A stretch of 63,749 nucleotides of DNA, from assembly GCF_900086655.1 (NCBI RefSeq), contig NZ_LT575476.1, forward strand, positions 82,753-146,501. The letters run 5' to 3'. The translations under genes were made by a program, and so were the position numbers. The notes beneath the pieces were generated by a model, which worked only from the letters and a program-made list of their open reading frames with translations, did not search any database and was not told where the DNA came from. The DNA is from Paenibacillus tuaregi (GTDB taxonomy: Bacteria; Bacillota; Bacilli; Paenibacillales; Paenibacillaceae). Positions 45,335 through 52,957 of this stretch are shown here, one piece after another (the first letter of the stretch is position 1; each line of letters starts with the position of its first letter).

Positions 45335-46303
45335 ATGATTGAATTGATTGATGTCCAGAAGCATTTTGCCGGACAAGTCGTTGTGCATCCGCTGAACCTG
45401 ACGATTAAGGAAGGTGAATTTCTGACCTTGCTCGGGCCCAGCGGCTGTGGGAAGACGACAATTCTCCGGATGATTGCCGGCTTTGAACAACCAACAGAAG
45501 GGCGGATTGTGCTGGACGGAGCGGACTTAACCGCACTTCCCCCGAACCGCCGGGACTTGAATCTGGTATTCCAGCATTATGCGCTGTTTCCCCATATGAC
45601 GGTGGAGGACAATATCGCATTCGGGCTGAAAATGAAAAAGCTGCCGCAGACCGAGATCACAAAGCGGATTGAAGAAGCGGTGGCGATGACCCAGCTGACT
45701 CCGCTCGTCAAACGCTTCCCTCACCAGCTGTCCGGTGGACAGCAGCAGCGTGTCGCCATTGCGCGGGCTATCGCTAACAAGCCTAAAGTGCTGCTGCTTG
45801 ATGAGCCGCTGGGTGCGCTTGATCTCCAGCTTCGGAAGAACCTGCAGTCAGAGCTGAAGCAGCTCCAGCGCAGCCTGGGCATTACGTTCGTGTATGTTAC
45901 CCATGACCAGGAAGAGGCGATGATGCTCTCTGACCGGATCGTGATTATGAATAATGGACAAGTAGAACAGATTGGGACACCTCGGGAAATTTATGCAACA
46001 CCTGCTACCTTGTTTGCCGCAACATTCGTGGGAGAGAATAATATATTTTCCCAGGATGGGCGGCTGTTCGCCGTTCGTCCTGAGAAGCTGAGAGCAACCC
46101 GGGATACGGCCGCGGCGAAGCGGACCGGAGTGGTTCAAGACGTGCTGTACCTTGGCAGCATTCACAAGGTCATTGTCCAGCTGGACAATGAGCCGATGAC
46201 GGTTAGTATCGCGCTGGACTTCACGGACGAGCGTCCGTGGGAGATCGGTGAAAGACTCGGGGTGGATTGGGGCCCTGGAGATGAGGTGAATATCGGCGCA
46301 TGA
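45335..46303 (+). CDS. potA: Spermidine/putrescine ABC importer ATPase
   Basis: This 322-aa ATPase powers the PotBCD polyamine importer. It has Walker [10 protein letters not shown] (about 36-44), signature [14 protein letters not shown], Walker [14 protein letters not shown]-loop THDQEEAM and a C-terminal TOBE domain (about 245-320). ATG 45335 with AAGGAG 10 nt upstream is preferred over the TTG at 45311, which precedes the site. Its stop overlaps potB (ATGA). Confidence 0.93.
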   Translation: MIELIDVQKHFAGQVVVHPLNLTIKEGEFLTLLGPSGCGKTTILRMIAGFEQPTEGRIVLDGADLTALPPNRRDLNLVFQHYALFPHMTVEDNIAFGLKMKKLPQTEITKRIEEAVAMTQLTPLVKRFPHQLSGGQQQRVAIARAIANKPKVLLLDEPLGALDLQLRKNLQSELKQLQRSLGITFVYVTHDQEEAMMLSDRIVIMNNGQVEQIGTPREIYATPATLFAATFVGENNIFSQDGRLFAVRPEKLRATRDTAAAKRTGVVQDVLYLGSIHKVIVQLDNEPMTVSIALDFTDERPWEIGERLGVDWGPGDEVNIGA

Positions 46304-47151
46304 AGAAATCAGGATTTGCACTGCTTCCAGTCCTGCTGTGGCTGAGTATTTTTCTTGTTATTCCTATGCTTATTGTGGTGGGAATTTCCTTCATGCAAAG
46401 AGATGCCGATGGAAACCTGATCTATACGTTTAGTCTGGATGCATACAAAGTCTTCTTTGATTCTCTTTACCTGGGGATTTATTGGGATACAATCGTCTTA
46501 TCTGTAGCCACAACGGTAATCTGCCTGCTGCTCAGCTATCCGCTGGCTTATTACATCGCCAGATCGGGCCCACGCAGACAGGCTTGGGGGCTTGCCCTCA
46601 TCACCATTCCGTTCTGGATCAACTTTCTGATCCGGACGTACGCCTGGGTTCTGCTGCTGCGCACGCAGGGTGTGGTGAACAGCCTGCTGATGAATCTTGG
46701 CTGGATTTCTGAGCCGATGCAGATGTTGTATACCAAAGGTGCGGTTCTTCTAGGAATGGTATATACCTTCATTCCATTTATGGTGCTGCCGATTTATGTT
46801 GCCATCGAGCAGATGGACAGGAGGCTGCTGGAAGCCGCCAGCGACCTTGGAGCTTCCCCTTGGCGTTCGTTCTGGCATATTACCCTGCCGCAGACCAAGT
46901 CGGGGATTACGACCGGTGCGGTGCTTGTATATGTCTCAACCACGGGAATGTTTGTGGTGACGGATATCCTTGGAGGCGCCAAGTCGTCCATGATCAGCAA
47001 CATCATTCAGACGCAGTTCCTAGGGGCGAGAAATTGGCCGTTCGGTGCTGCGCTGTCTGTGATATTTGTGATCACCTCGTTGATCCTGATTGCGTTATTT
47101 AACAGGGCGATGACCTCCAGATATGAATCGGTGAAGGGGGGACGGGCATGA
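46300..47151 (+). CDS. potB: Spermidine/putrescine ABC permease PotB
   Basis: This 283-aa permease has six membrane helices. The EAA loop is [20 protein letters not shown] (about 178-197), where the ATPase docks. ATGA overlaps link it to potA and potC, so the operon is translationally coupled. Confidence 0.93.
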   Translation: MKKSGFALLPVLLWLSIFLVIPMLIVVGISFMQRDADGNLIYTFSLDAYKVFFDSLYLGIYWDTIVLSVATTVICLLLSYPLAYYIARSGPRRQAWGLALITIPFWINFLIRTYAWVLLLRTQGVVNSLLMNLGWISEPMQMLYTKGAVLLGMVYTFIPFMVLPIYVAIEQMDRRLLEAASDLGASPWRSFWHITLPQTKSGITTGAVLVYVSTTGMFVVTDILGGAKSSMISNIIQTQFLGARNWPFGAALSVIFVITSLILIALFNRAMTSRYESVKGGRA

Positions 47152-47954
47152 GAAGCAAGAAAAGTCCATGGCTTGGCCTTCACTCGCTGTTGATGATGAT
47201 CTTTATTTACGTGCCGATTCTGTTTATTATCCTGTTCTCATTTAATGATTCCAGGTTATCTGCGGAGTGGCGCGGCTTTACATTCGACTGGTATGTATCG
47301 CTGTTTGATAATGATCACGTGATGGATGCCCTGCAGAACAGCTTGATCGTTGCTGTTGTATCCACAATTGTGGCTACCCTGCTGGGGACACTCGCAGCCA
47401 TTGCTGTCCGCAGATCCAGCCGAAGGCTGAAGCTTGGGACGAATGGGCTGATGTACCTGCCGATCGTGATTCCTGACATTATCATGGGCTTGTCCCTGTT
47501 GGTGCTGTTCCGGATACTTGAGATCGATACCGGCAAAACAACGATTATTATTGCTCATATCACTTTTAGCATGTCATATGTATACGTAGTGGTGTCTTCA
47601 CGCCTTGCCGGCATGGGCAAGCAGCTGGAGGAGGCGGCACAGGATCTCGGAGCAAGCCCGTGGCAGACCTTCCGCCACGTGACCCTGCCCCAAATTACAC
47701 CAGGCATCATTTCAGGAGCCTTAATTGCTTTTACCATGTCGCTGGATGATTTCATGGTCAGCTTCTTTGTATCGGGGCCTAGCTCAACTACCCTTCCAAT
47801 CTATATTTACGGGCAGGTCAAGCGGGGTATTTCCCCGGAAATTAACGCGCTCTGTACGATTTTGATCCTGGTAAGTGTAACGCTGATTTTCCTGGCTCAG
47901 TATATGCTGAATCGGGGCAAGGGGCAGAAGAAACAGAAAATGCTGCCGTTCTAA
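47148..47954 (+). CDS. potC: Spermidine/putrescine ABC permease PotC
   Basis: This 268-aa permease has six membrane helices. The EAA loop is EAAQDLGASPWQTFRHVTLP (about 163-182). The N-terminal WLGLHSLLMMIFIYVPILFI matches PotC proteins. It overlaps potB by 4 nt and is followed 37 bp later by potD. Confidence 0.93.
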   Translation: MRSKKSPWLGLHSLLMMIFIYVPILFIILFSFNDSRLSAEWRGFTFDWYVSLFDNDHVMDALQNSLIVAVVSTIVATLLGTLAAIAVRRSSRRLKLGTNGLMYLPIVIPDIIMGLSLLVLFRILEIDTGKTTIIIAHITFSMSYVYVVVSSRLAGMGKQLEEAAQDLGASPWQTFRHVTLPQITPGIISGALIAFTMSLDDFMVSFFVSGPSSTTLPIYIYGQVKRGISPEINALCTILILVSVTLIFLAQYMLNRGKGQKKQKMLPF

Positions 47955-47991
47955 CACATGAAGAAGTAATGGGAAGAGAGGAGATAACGAA

Positions 47992-49041
47992 TTGAATAAA
48001 AAGTTAAAGCTTGTAAGTCTGCTGCTAACCGCCATGTTGGTGGTTTTGGCTTTGGCCGGCTGCGGTTCGAAGAAAGAGACCCTGAATATCTACAGCTGGG
48101 CGGATAACTTCGATCCTCAGGTGCTGAAGGATTTCGAAGAGCAGAACAACGTGAAGATCAACTACGATAATTTTGCGAATAACGAGGATCTGCTGGCTAA
48201 GATCAAAGCTGGCGGAGGCGGGTATGATTTGATTCAGCCATCCGATTATATGGTGGCCACGATGATCAAGGAGAACCTGCTTGCACCGCTGAACATGGCA
48301 AACATTCCTAACTTCGCAAATCTGACGGAGTCGCTCAAGAACCCGCCTTTTGATCCAGGCAATAAGTATTCTATTGTATATATGTCCGGAGTTACCGGGA
48401 TTGCTTATAACAAGAAATATGTGAAAGAACCGATCTCCAGCTGGGCGGACCTGTGGAACCCGAAATACAAAGGGAAAGTGCTGCTGCTCGATGATAACCG
48501 GGAAGTGATTGGAATGTCCCTGAAGAAGAACGGATGGTCGAACAGCTCCACGGACGAGACACAGATCAAGACCTCTGTTGAAGATCTGAAGAAGCTGCTG
48601 CCTAGCGTGCTTGCCTTTGATACGGACACCATCAAGCAGAAGATGATTCAGGAAGAAGGCTGGATCGCCACCATGTGGTCGGGAGACGCTTCTTTTGTAG
48701 CCAAGGAAAATAAGGATATCGCCTACGTTGTACCTAAGGAGGGCGGTACCATTTTCGCGGATAACTATGCTATCCCTAAGGATGCCAAAAACAAGGAGCT
48801 GGCTGAGAAATTCATCAACTATATGATGGATCCGAAGGTCAGTGCGAAGAACTATGAAGCGATCGGGTACAGTGACCCGAATGCCAAAGCGATGGAATTC
48901 CACAGCAAAGAATATCGTGACGACAAAATGATTAATTTGTCCGAAGATGAAATGAAACGGACCGAATGGCTCAAGGATGTGGGAAATACCCTGCAGGTGT
49001 ATGACCGATTCTGGACCGAGCTGAAAAGCGGCCGTGAATAA
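47992..49041 (+). CDS. potD: Polyamine-binding lipoprotein PotD
   Basis: This 349-aa solute-binding lipoprotein has lipobox LALAGC with lipidated Cys24. The mature part begins LNIYSWADNFDPQVLKDFEE, typical of PotD/PotF, with YDLIQPSDYMV and IGMSLKKNGWS further on. It delivers spermidine or putrescine to PotBC and needs Lgt (5454) for anchoring. TTG start with GAGAGGAGAT upstream. Repeat copy E begins 8 bp after the stop. Confidence 0.93.
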   Translation: MNKKLKLVSLLLTAMLVVLALAGCGSKKETLNIYSWADNFDPQVLKDFEEQNNVKINYDNFANNEDLLAKIKAGGGGYDLIQPSDYMVATMIKENLLAPLNMANIPNFANLTESLKNPPFDPGNKYSIVYMSGVTGIAYNKKYVKEPISSWADLWNPKYKGKVLLLDDNREVIGMSLKKNGWSNSSTDETQIKTSVEDLKKLLPSVLAFDTDTIKQKMIQEEGWIATMWSGDASFVAKENKDIAYVVPKEGGTIFADNYAIPKDAKNKELAEKFINYMMDPKVSAKNYEAIGYSDPNAKAMEFHSKEYRDDKMINLSEDEMKRTEWLKDVGNTLQVYDRFWTELKSGRE

Positions 49042-49048
49042 TTGAAGA

Positions 49049-49248
49049 TATATAAAATGAGCTTTAAAAAAATAACCGATCTCAGCGGAGAGGCCGAGTG
49101 ATTCTGAAGAAGCGGAGCGTCCGCCTTTGTCTCCGAAATGCCCCTACTTGGTTACTAGTTCAAAGGATTTCGGAGACAACAGTGGTCGTAAGAACACTCG
49201 GCATCGCAGCGCCCCAAAACGGTAACCTTCATAAGTTCATTTTATATA
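49049..49248 (+). repeat. Dispersed structured repeat, copy E (subfamily 2)
   Basis: This is a 200-bp copy, the best conserved of subfamily 2. Ends are TATATAAAATGAGCTT / AAGTTCATTTTATATA. The outer pair CCGAGTG/CACTCGG and the inner pair TTGTCTCCGAAAT/ATTTCGGAGACAA are both perfect, with hairpin GCGGA-GCG-TCCGC and CAACAGTGGTC. It starts 8 bp after potD and is followed by a terminator 6 bp later, so it is probably transcribed as the 3' UTR of the pot operon. Confidence 0.88.
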
Positions 49249-49254
49249 GTTAAG

Positions 49255-49283
49255 AAGTCCGCCCTTAAGGGTGGGCTTTTTTG
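49255..49283 (+). terminator. Terminator of the pot operon
   Basis: A 10-bp stem AAGTCCGCCC/GGGTGGGCTT with loop TTAA is followed by six T. It lies after repeat E. Confidence 0.92.
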
Positions 49284-49367
49284 GCTTATGTCCATTAAGG
49301 ACATCTCCCCGTTGCCTGCTGGGATACCGGTACATAAGATGAACCATATGTATAGGAGGCGATACGG

Positions 49368-50000
49368 GTGAGCTATCTATATACGGCGATAGGGGATTCC
49401 TTGACTACCGGATTCGGGGCTCTGCCCGGCAACGGGTTCGTGCCCACATATCGGCGGATGGCCGAAGGCACACTTCGTACTCAGGTGTACAGCCAGAACC
49501 TGGGTGTTAACGGACTGACCTCAGGTGAGCTTGAGCAGCGGCTCCGATATCCGGTCTATCAGCAGGCACTAAGAGATGCCAATATCATAACCATCTCCAT
49601 TGGTGGAAATGACCTGATCCAAGCCGCAAAAGCAATTCGGCGGACTCCTGCGCGGGAATCCCAGATTCTGAGTCAGTCTTTGGCCGAGTGCAAACGGAAT
49701 TTTACGGATATCGTCCGCACGGTCTATGGCATCAAGGAGGGGAGCCGCAGCAGGTATATCCTGCGCGTCGTTGGTCTGTACAATCCCCATCCAGAGGTGA
49801 GGGAGGGGGATGCTTGGGTTACCCAGTTCAACCGGTATGCTGCCCAGTTCTCAAACCAGGTTTACGGCTTCGCGGATATTTTCCCCATCTTTACCAGAAG
49901 GGGCAGGGAGCTGCTCTCCATCGACCAGGTGCATCCGAATGGGCGAGGGTACAAGGTGATGGCCGAGCAGCTTCATAGACTGGGGTATGGGTATTTGTAA
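49368..50000 (+). CDS. SGNH/GDSL-family hydrolase
   Basis: This 210-aa esterase/lipase-like protein has block I AIGDSLTTGFGA (Ser11), block III ISIGGNDLIQA and block V IDQVHPNGRGYKVMA (catalytic Asp/His). No signal peptide is evident, so it is probably cytosolic. GTG start with AGGAGGCGAT upstream. Repeat copy F follows. Confidence 0.9.
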   Translation: MSYLYTAIGDSLTTGFGALPGNGFVPTYRRMAEGTLRTQVYSQNLGVNGLTSGELEQRLRYPVYQQALRDANIITISIGGNDLIQAAKAIRRTPARESQILSQSLAECKRNFTDIVRTVYGIKEGSRSRYILRVVGLYNPHPEVREGDAWVTQFNRYAAQFSNQVYGFADIFPIFTRRGRELLSIDQVHPNGRGYKVMAEQLHRLGYGYL

Positions 50001-50050
50001 CAGATCAGCACCGGATATCCGGCAGGTTGAAGCTCATTTTATGAGAGGTG

Positions 50051-50237
50051 CTGTATCATTGAACTTGAGGATTACCTATAGGCAAGAGTGTTCGATGATT
50101 CCGAAGGTGCACAACGGTCGCCTTAGTGACCGGACTCCTATCTTAGAACATTTAATCAAGAAGTCTGGGAACGACAGCGGCCGGAGGGACATTTCATAGG
50201 CTGCCATACTGTAAAATCAATAGTTCAACTGATACAG
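50051..50237 (+). repeat. Dispersed structured repeat, copy F (subfamily 1, diverged)
   Basis: This is a 187-bp copy. Ends are CTGTATCATTGAACT and AGTTCAACTGATACAG. The core has GATGATTCCGAAGG, TTTAATCAAGAAGTCTGG and CGACAGCGGCC. The CCGGACT/AGTCTGG inner pair is retained, while the small CGAA hairpin and the outer pair have decayed. It is the most diverged of the six copies. Confidence 0.75.
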
Positions 50238-50274
50238 TTCCTATTGAGCAGGTAGGCCATCCAAGCACCCGAAG

Positions 50275-50298
50275 CCAAGAGCTGAGGGTGTTTTTTTA
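50275..50298 (+). terminator. Terminator after the SGNH gene and repeat F
   Basis: CACCC-AGC / GCT-GGGTG stem with internal mismatches is followed by seven T. Confidence 0.75.
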
Positions 50299-50379
50299 TG
50301 TTGAAACAACAATACCTGCTTAAAAAATTACATAATGTTTAAAAAAATGTCATGGTCCGTCCTCGAATGGAAAGAAAGT

Positions 50380-50423
50380 GTAATGTACATTGTTACCCTT
50401 TAATCCCCTTGGATACCTATAAT
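50380..50423 (+). promoter_or_regulatory. Candidate promoter/operator before the DUF3298 gene
   Basis: TATAAT at 50418-50423 has no good -35. A near-palindrome GTAATGTACATTGTTAC lies at 50380-50396, where an activator could bind. The gap 50299-50379 is AT-rich and otherwise empty. Confidence 0.4.
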
Positions 50424-50501
50424 TATGAAGTGTGTTAAAGACGAATGTACTTGAACGATGGGTAATGAACCGGATATTCAACTAAGAAAGGAGTATTCTT
50501 G

Positions 50502-51584
50502 ATGAATCAAGGAATGAAATGGAGTGCTGGGCTACTGGCAGCAGCTATATTAGTAGGAGGTGCCGCGGTTCCGGCTGGAACAGGGTATGCCACAAAGGCG
50601 GTAGTAAAGAAAGCGGAGACGGCGCAGGTGCCCGTTAGTTTGAAGTGGAACGGCAAGGTGTCCAAGGACAAAGGAATGCTGATCGGAGGACGGGTGTTCG
50701 TTCCGGTTACTTTTCTGCGTGATACAGTGGGGATGAAATTCACCTATGATGCCAAGTCCCATGTCTACAGCATTGGGGATGGATACCGCAAGCTTAACTT
50801 GGCTGTATCTACAGATGCGGCAGCTACAAATCTCAACGGGTACTATCTACCAGATGAATATGGCCACAAGATGATCAAAGGTCATTTATACGTACCTTAC
50901 AAGCTGCTTAATGATTATATGGGGCTGCAGTCCAACTGGGATACGAAGACCAAGCAGCTGAGCGTGGGGGCGCGTAGGGAGAATGCCATTCAGATCAAGA
51001 CTGTAACGGTAGACAAAACCTTCAAAGGCGCAACGGCCAAGCTGCAGTACCCGCAAATTAGCGGGCTGGCGGATGAAGCTGTCCAGAAGGCGATCAATGA
51101 CACGCTGAAAACCCACATGGACAAGTTCGTGGCTGCTGCGGAGAAGGAGCTTAAGAAGCGGACAGCACAAGAGAACAAGTATGAGTATGACAGCAATTAT
51201 ATCGTTACATTTAATGAAAAAGGCGTACTGAGTCTCGTGGTGGCGCAGGGTTCTTATACAGGAGGGGCGCATGGTCTAACCCTTACAGACGGGTTCACCT
51301 TCTCGCTCAAGGATGGCAAGCAGCTGGGCATGAGCGATCTGCTGAAGAGCAATCCGAATTACAAGAAGCAGCTGAATCAGGAGCTTGGCAAGAAGCTGAA
51401 AGCAAATGGCGGCTACCTGGGCGGCTTTAAAGGATTGACTTCGGACAAAAACTTCTATCTGAAGCCAAACACCCTGACAATTTACTTCCAGCCTTATGAA
51501 TATACCGCTTTTGCTGAAGGAACCGTTCAGTATGATTTTGCCCTTAGTGATTTAGTTGCCAAGGGAGCAAATCCGTTTAAATAA
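50502..51584 (+). CDS. Secreted stalk-domain and DUF3298 protein
   Basis: This 360-aa exported protein has a signal peptide (1-31), a copper-amine-oxidase-like stalk domain (about 45-155; GRVFVPVTFLRDTVGMKF and GHLYVPYKLLNDYMG), then a PdaC/DUF4163-like and DUF3298 region (about 165-360) with QGSYTGGAHG and the LTIYFQPYEYTAFAEG ending. The same C-terminal fold occurs in the lysozyme-binding anti-sigma factor RsiV and deacetylase PdaC; here neither an anti-sigma nor a deacetylase domain is present. ATG 50502 has AAAGGAG 8 nt upstream. Confidence 0.85.
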   Translation: MNQGMKWSAGLLAAAILVGGAAVPAGTGYATKAVVKKAETAQVPVSLKWNGKVSKDKGMLIGGRVFVPVTFLRDTVGMKFTYDAKSHVYSIGDGYRKLNLAVSTDAAATNLNGYYLPDEYGHKMIKGHLYVPYKLLNDYMGLQSNWDTKTKQLSVGARRENAIQIKTVTVDKTFKGATAKLQYPQISGLADEAVQKAINDTLKTHMDKFVAAAEKELKKRTAQENKYEYDSNYIVTFNEKGVLSLVVAQGSYTGGAHGLTLTDGFTFSLKDGKQLGMSDLLKSNPNYKKQLNQELGKKLKANGGYLGGFKGLTSDKNFYLKPNTLTIYFQPYEYTAFAEGTVQYDFALSDLVAKGANPFK

Positions 51585-51620
51585 GAAGGAAGAGTCAAAT
51601 TAAGCTGATATCAAAATGAA

Positions 51621-51664
51621 AACCCCCGCTTCGCTGTTTAGCGAAGACGGGGGCTTGTTGTTTT
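51621..51664. terminator. Bidirectional terminator between DUF3298 gene and clpP
   Basis: A stem of about 14 bp, AACCCCCGCTTCGCT / AGCGAAGACGGGGGCTT with a bulged base, lies between convergent genes. It has TTTT-rich ends on both strands. Confidence 0.9.
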
Positions 51665-51673
51665 AACCAGAAA

Positions 51674-52270
51674 TTATACGCCTTGCGGACCGGTCTTCTC
51701 GATAACCTTATCGACAATACCGTAGTCTTTGGCTTCATATGCGCTCATGAAGTAATCACGGTCGGTATCCTTCTCAATTCGCTCAAGCGGCTGGCCTGTG
51801 CGCTCAGCCAGAATCTTGTTCAGAGAATCGCGCATCTTGAGGATGCGGCGGGCACGGATTTCAATATCCGTAGCTTGACCTTCGGCTCCACCCAGCGGCT
51901 GGTGAATCATGATCTCACTATTCGGAAGTGCGAAGCGCTTGCCCTTCTCTCCGGCATTCAGCAGGAATGCACCCATGGAAGCCGCGAGGCCCACACAGAT
52001 AGTGGAGACGTCCGACTTGATGAACTGCATGGTATCATAAATAGCCATACCGGCTGTGATCGAGCCGCCTGGACTGTTGATATACAGATGAATATCTTTA
52101 CCCGGGTCTTCAGCATCGAGGAACAGCATTTGCGCAATAATGGAGTTGGCAACCACGTCATTTACCTGGGTTCCAAGGAAGATGATACGATCCTTAAGAA
52201 GTCTGGAATAAATGTCATAAGCACGTTCACCGCGATTGCTTTGTTCGACAACCATAGGAATATAGCTCAT
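51674..52270 (-). CDS. clpP: ATP-dependent Clp protease proteolytic subunit
   Basis: This 198-aa serine peptidase forms the ClpP tetradecamer that degrades proteins fed by ClpX/ClpC. The catalytic triad is S98 (GLAASMGAF), H123 (MIHQPLGG) and D172 (DTDRDYF). AAGGAGGG precedes the ATG on the minus strand. It lies next to cggR as in many Bacillales. Confidence 0.97.
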   Translation of the reverse strand: MSYIPMVVEQSNRGERAYDIYSRLLKDRIIFLGTQVNDVVANSIIAQMLFLDAEDPGKDIHLYINSPGGSITAGMAIYDTMQFIKSDVSTICVGLAASMGAFLLNAGEKGKRFALPNSEIMIHQPLGGAEGQATDIEIRARRILKMRDSLNKILAERTGQPLERIEKDTDRDYFMSAYEAKDYGIVDKVIEKTGPQGV

Positions 52271-52339
52271 TAGAAAACCCTCCTTAAAAGTGTTTGGATA
52301 AAAGAATTAAGTTGATGCATCATTCCATCCCTTACATCA

Positions 52340-52363
52340 TTGACCAAAAAGATGAGGTCAAAA
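52340..52363 (-). promoter_or_regulatory. Candidate clpP promoter/operator with inverted GGTCAA
   Basis: TTGACC-N10-GGTCAAAA lies about 75-90 bp upstream of clpP. GGTCAAA is the CtsR heptad, but CtsR sites are direct repeats, and here the halves are inverted. TTGACC may also be a -35 element. Confidence 0.35.
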
Positions 52364-52419
52364 CGGGGGGACAAGCCAAAAATAATATGTAGGCTGTCTG
52401 GCTATGGAATCTTAAGCAG

Positions 52420-52481
52420 TATGGATGAACTTAGGAAATCAAGCTTCAAAATCCGCTGTTCTGCAGTAAGTTCATTCCATA
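52420..52481. repeat. Short 62-bp palindrome with repeat-family-like ends
   Basis: TATGGATGAACTTA and TAAGTTCATTCCATA are inverted repeats (one extra base) spanning 62 bp. ATGAACTTA/TAAGTTCAT matches the ends of subfamily 2 of the dispersed repeats. The core is absent, so it may be a deletion derivative. Confidence 0.4.
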
Positions 52482-52538
52482 ATAACCACATCATAAACAA
52501 TTTCAAACATAAAGTCAAAGAAAGTCAAACTAATTATA

Positions 52539-52562
52539 AAAAAAAGGCCCGCTTTCGGGTGG
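52539..52562 (-). terminator. Probable terminator of tRNA-Arg
   Basis: On the minus strand, a short stem ACCCG-AAAG-CGGGC is followed by eight T, 45 bp after the tRNA. The stem is only 5 bp, so it is a weak case. Confidence 0.6.
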
Positions 52563-52606
52563 GTTTGGTTAAACATATTAAAGGTATTCAGAAATTACCA
52601 AAATTA

Positions 52607-52681
52607 TGGCGCGCCCGCGAGGAATTGAACCTCGATCTCAGGCTTCGGAGGCCTGCGTCATATCCATTGGACCACGGGCGC
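52607..52681 (-). tRNA. tRNA-Arg (CCG)
   Basis: On the minus strand, acceptor GCGCCCG pairs with CGGGCGC, the anticodon is CCG in stem CAGGC-CTCCGGA-GGCCTG-type loop, the T-arm is CGAGG-TTCAATT-CCTCG, the discriminator is G, and CCA is encoded. It is a solitary tRNA between clpP and cggR. Confidence 0.93.
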
Positions 52682-52821
52682 AAATTTAGAGTAACAAAAA
52701 TGATTATATGATATCGCTAATTAAATTGCAAGCTTAATCTACATTACACCGCTGAAGTGCTTGATGGATCAGGCATTTTGCATAAACAAGACAAGCGAGG
52801 TAAATTATACGGTCGTCAGAC

Positions 52822-52850
52822 TTGCAAGAGAGGGGGAAATTGGGTAGAAT
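52822..52850 (+). promoter_or_regulatory. Sigma-A promoter of the cggR-gapA operon
   Basis: TTGCAA, a 17-nt spacer and TAGAAT lie at 52822-52850. The start would be near 52857, at the edge of the CggR operator. Confidence 0.7.
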
Positions 52851-52855
52851 GTAGG

Positions 52856-52891
52856 TGGGACTTAAAAAGTTAACCCGGGACATTTTAAGGC
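52856..52891 (+). promoter_or_regulatory. CggR operator
   Basis: TGGGAC (52856-52861) and CGGGAC (52876-52881) are 20 bp apart, the same spacing as in the B. subtilis operator CGGGAC-N6-TGTC-N4-CGGGAC-N6-TGTC. The TGTC halves are degenerate (AGTT and AGGC). It lies just downstream of the predicted -10, where bound CggR would block transcription. Confidence 0.7.
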
Positions 52892-52957
52892 CAACTGGCT
52901 GTTTAGCTGGTTCGTTTATTGATGAAGATGAGATGAATGTCGAGCAGGAGTGAAAGC

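Noticed and set aside
18579..50237. CRISPR array or tandem repeats
   Set aside because: The repeat copies are 180-222 bp, kilobases apart, with no spacers and no cas genes.
52340..52711. 123-aa plus-strand ORF between clpP and cggR
   Set aside because: It runs antisense through the complete tRNA-Arg gene and the clpP promoter region and has no ribosome site.
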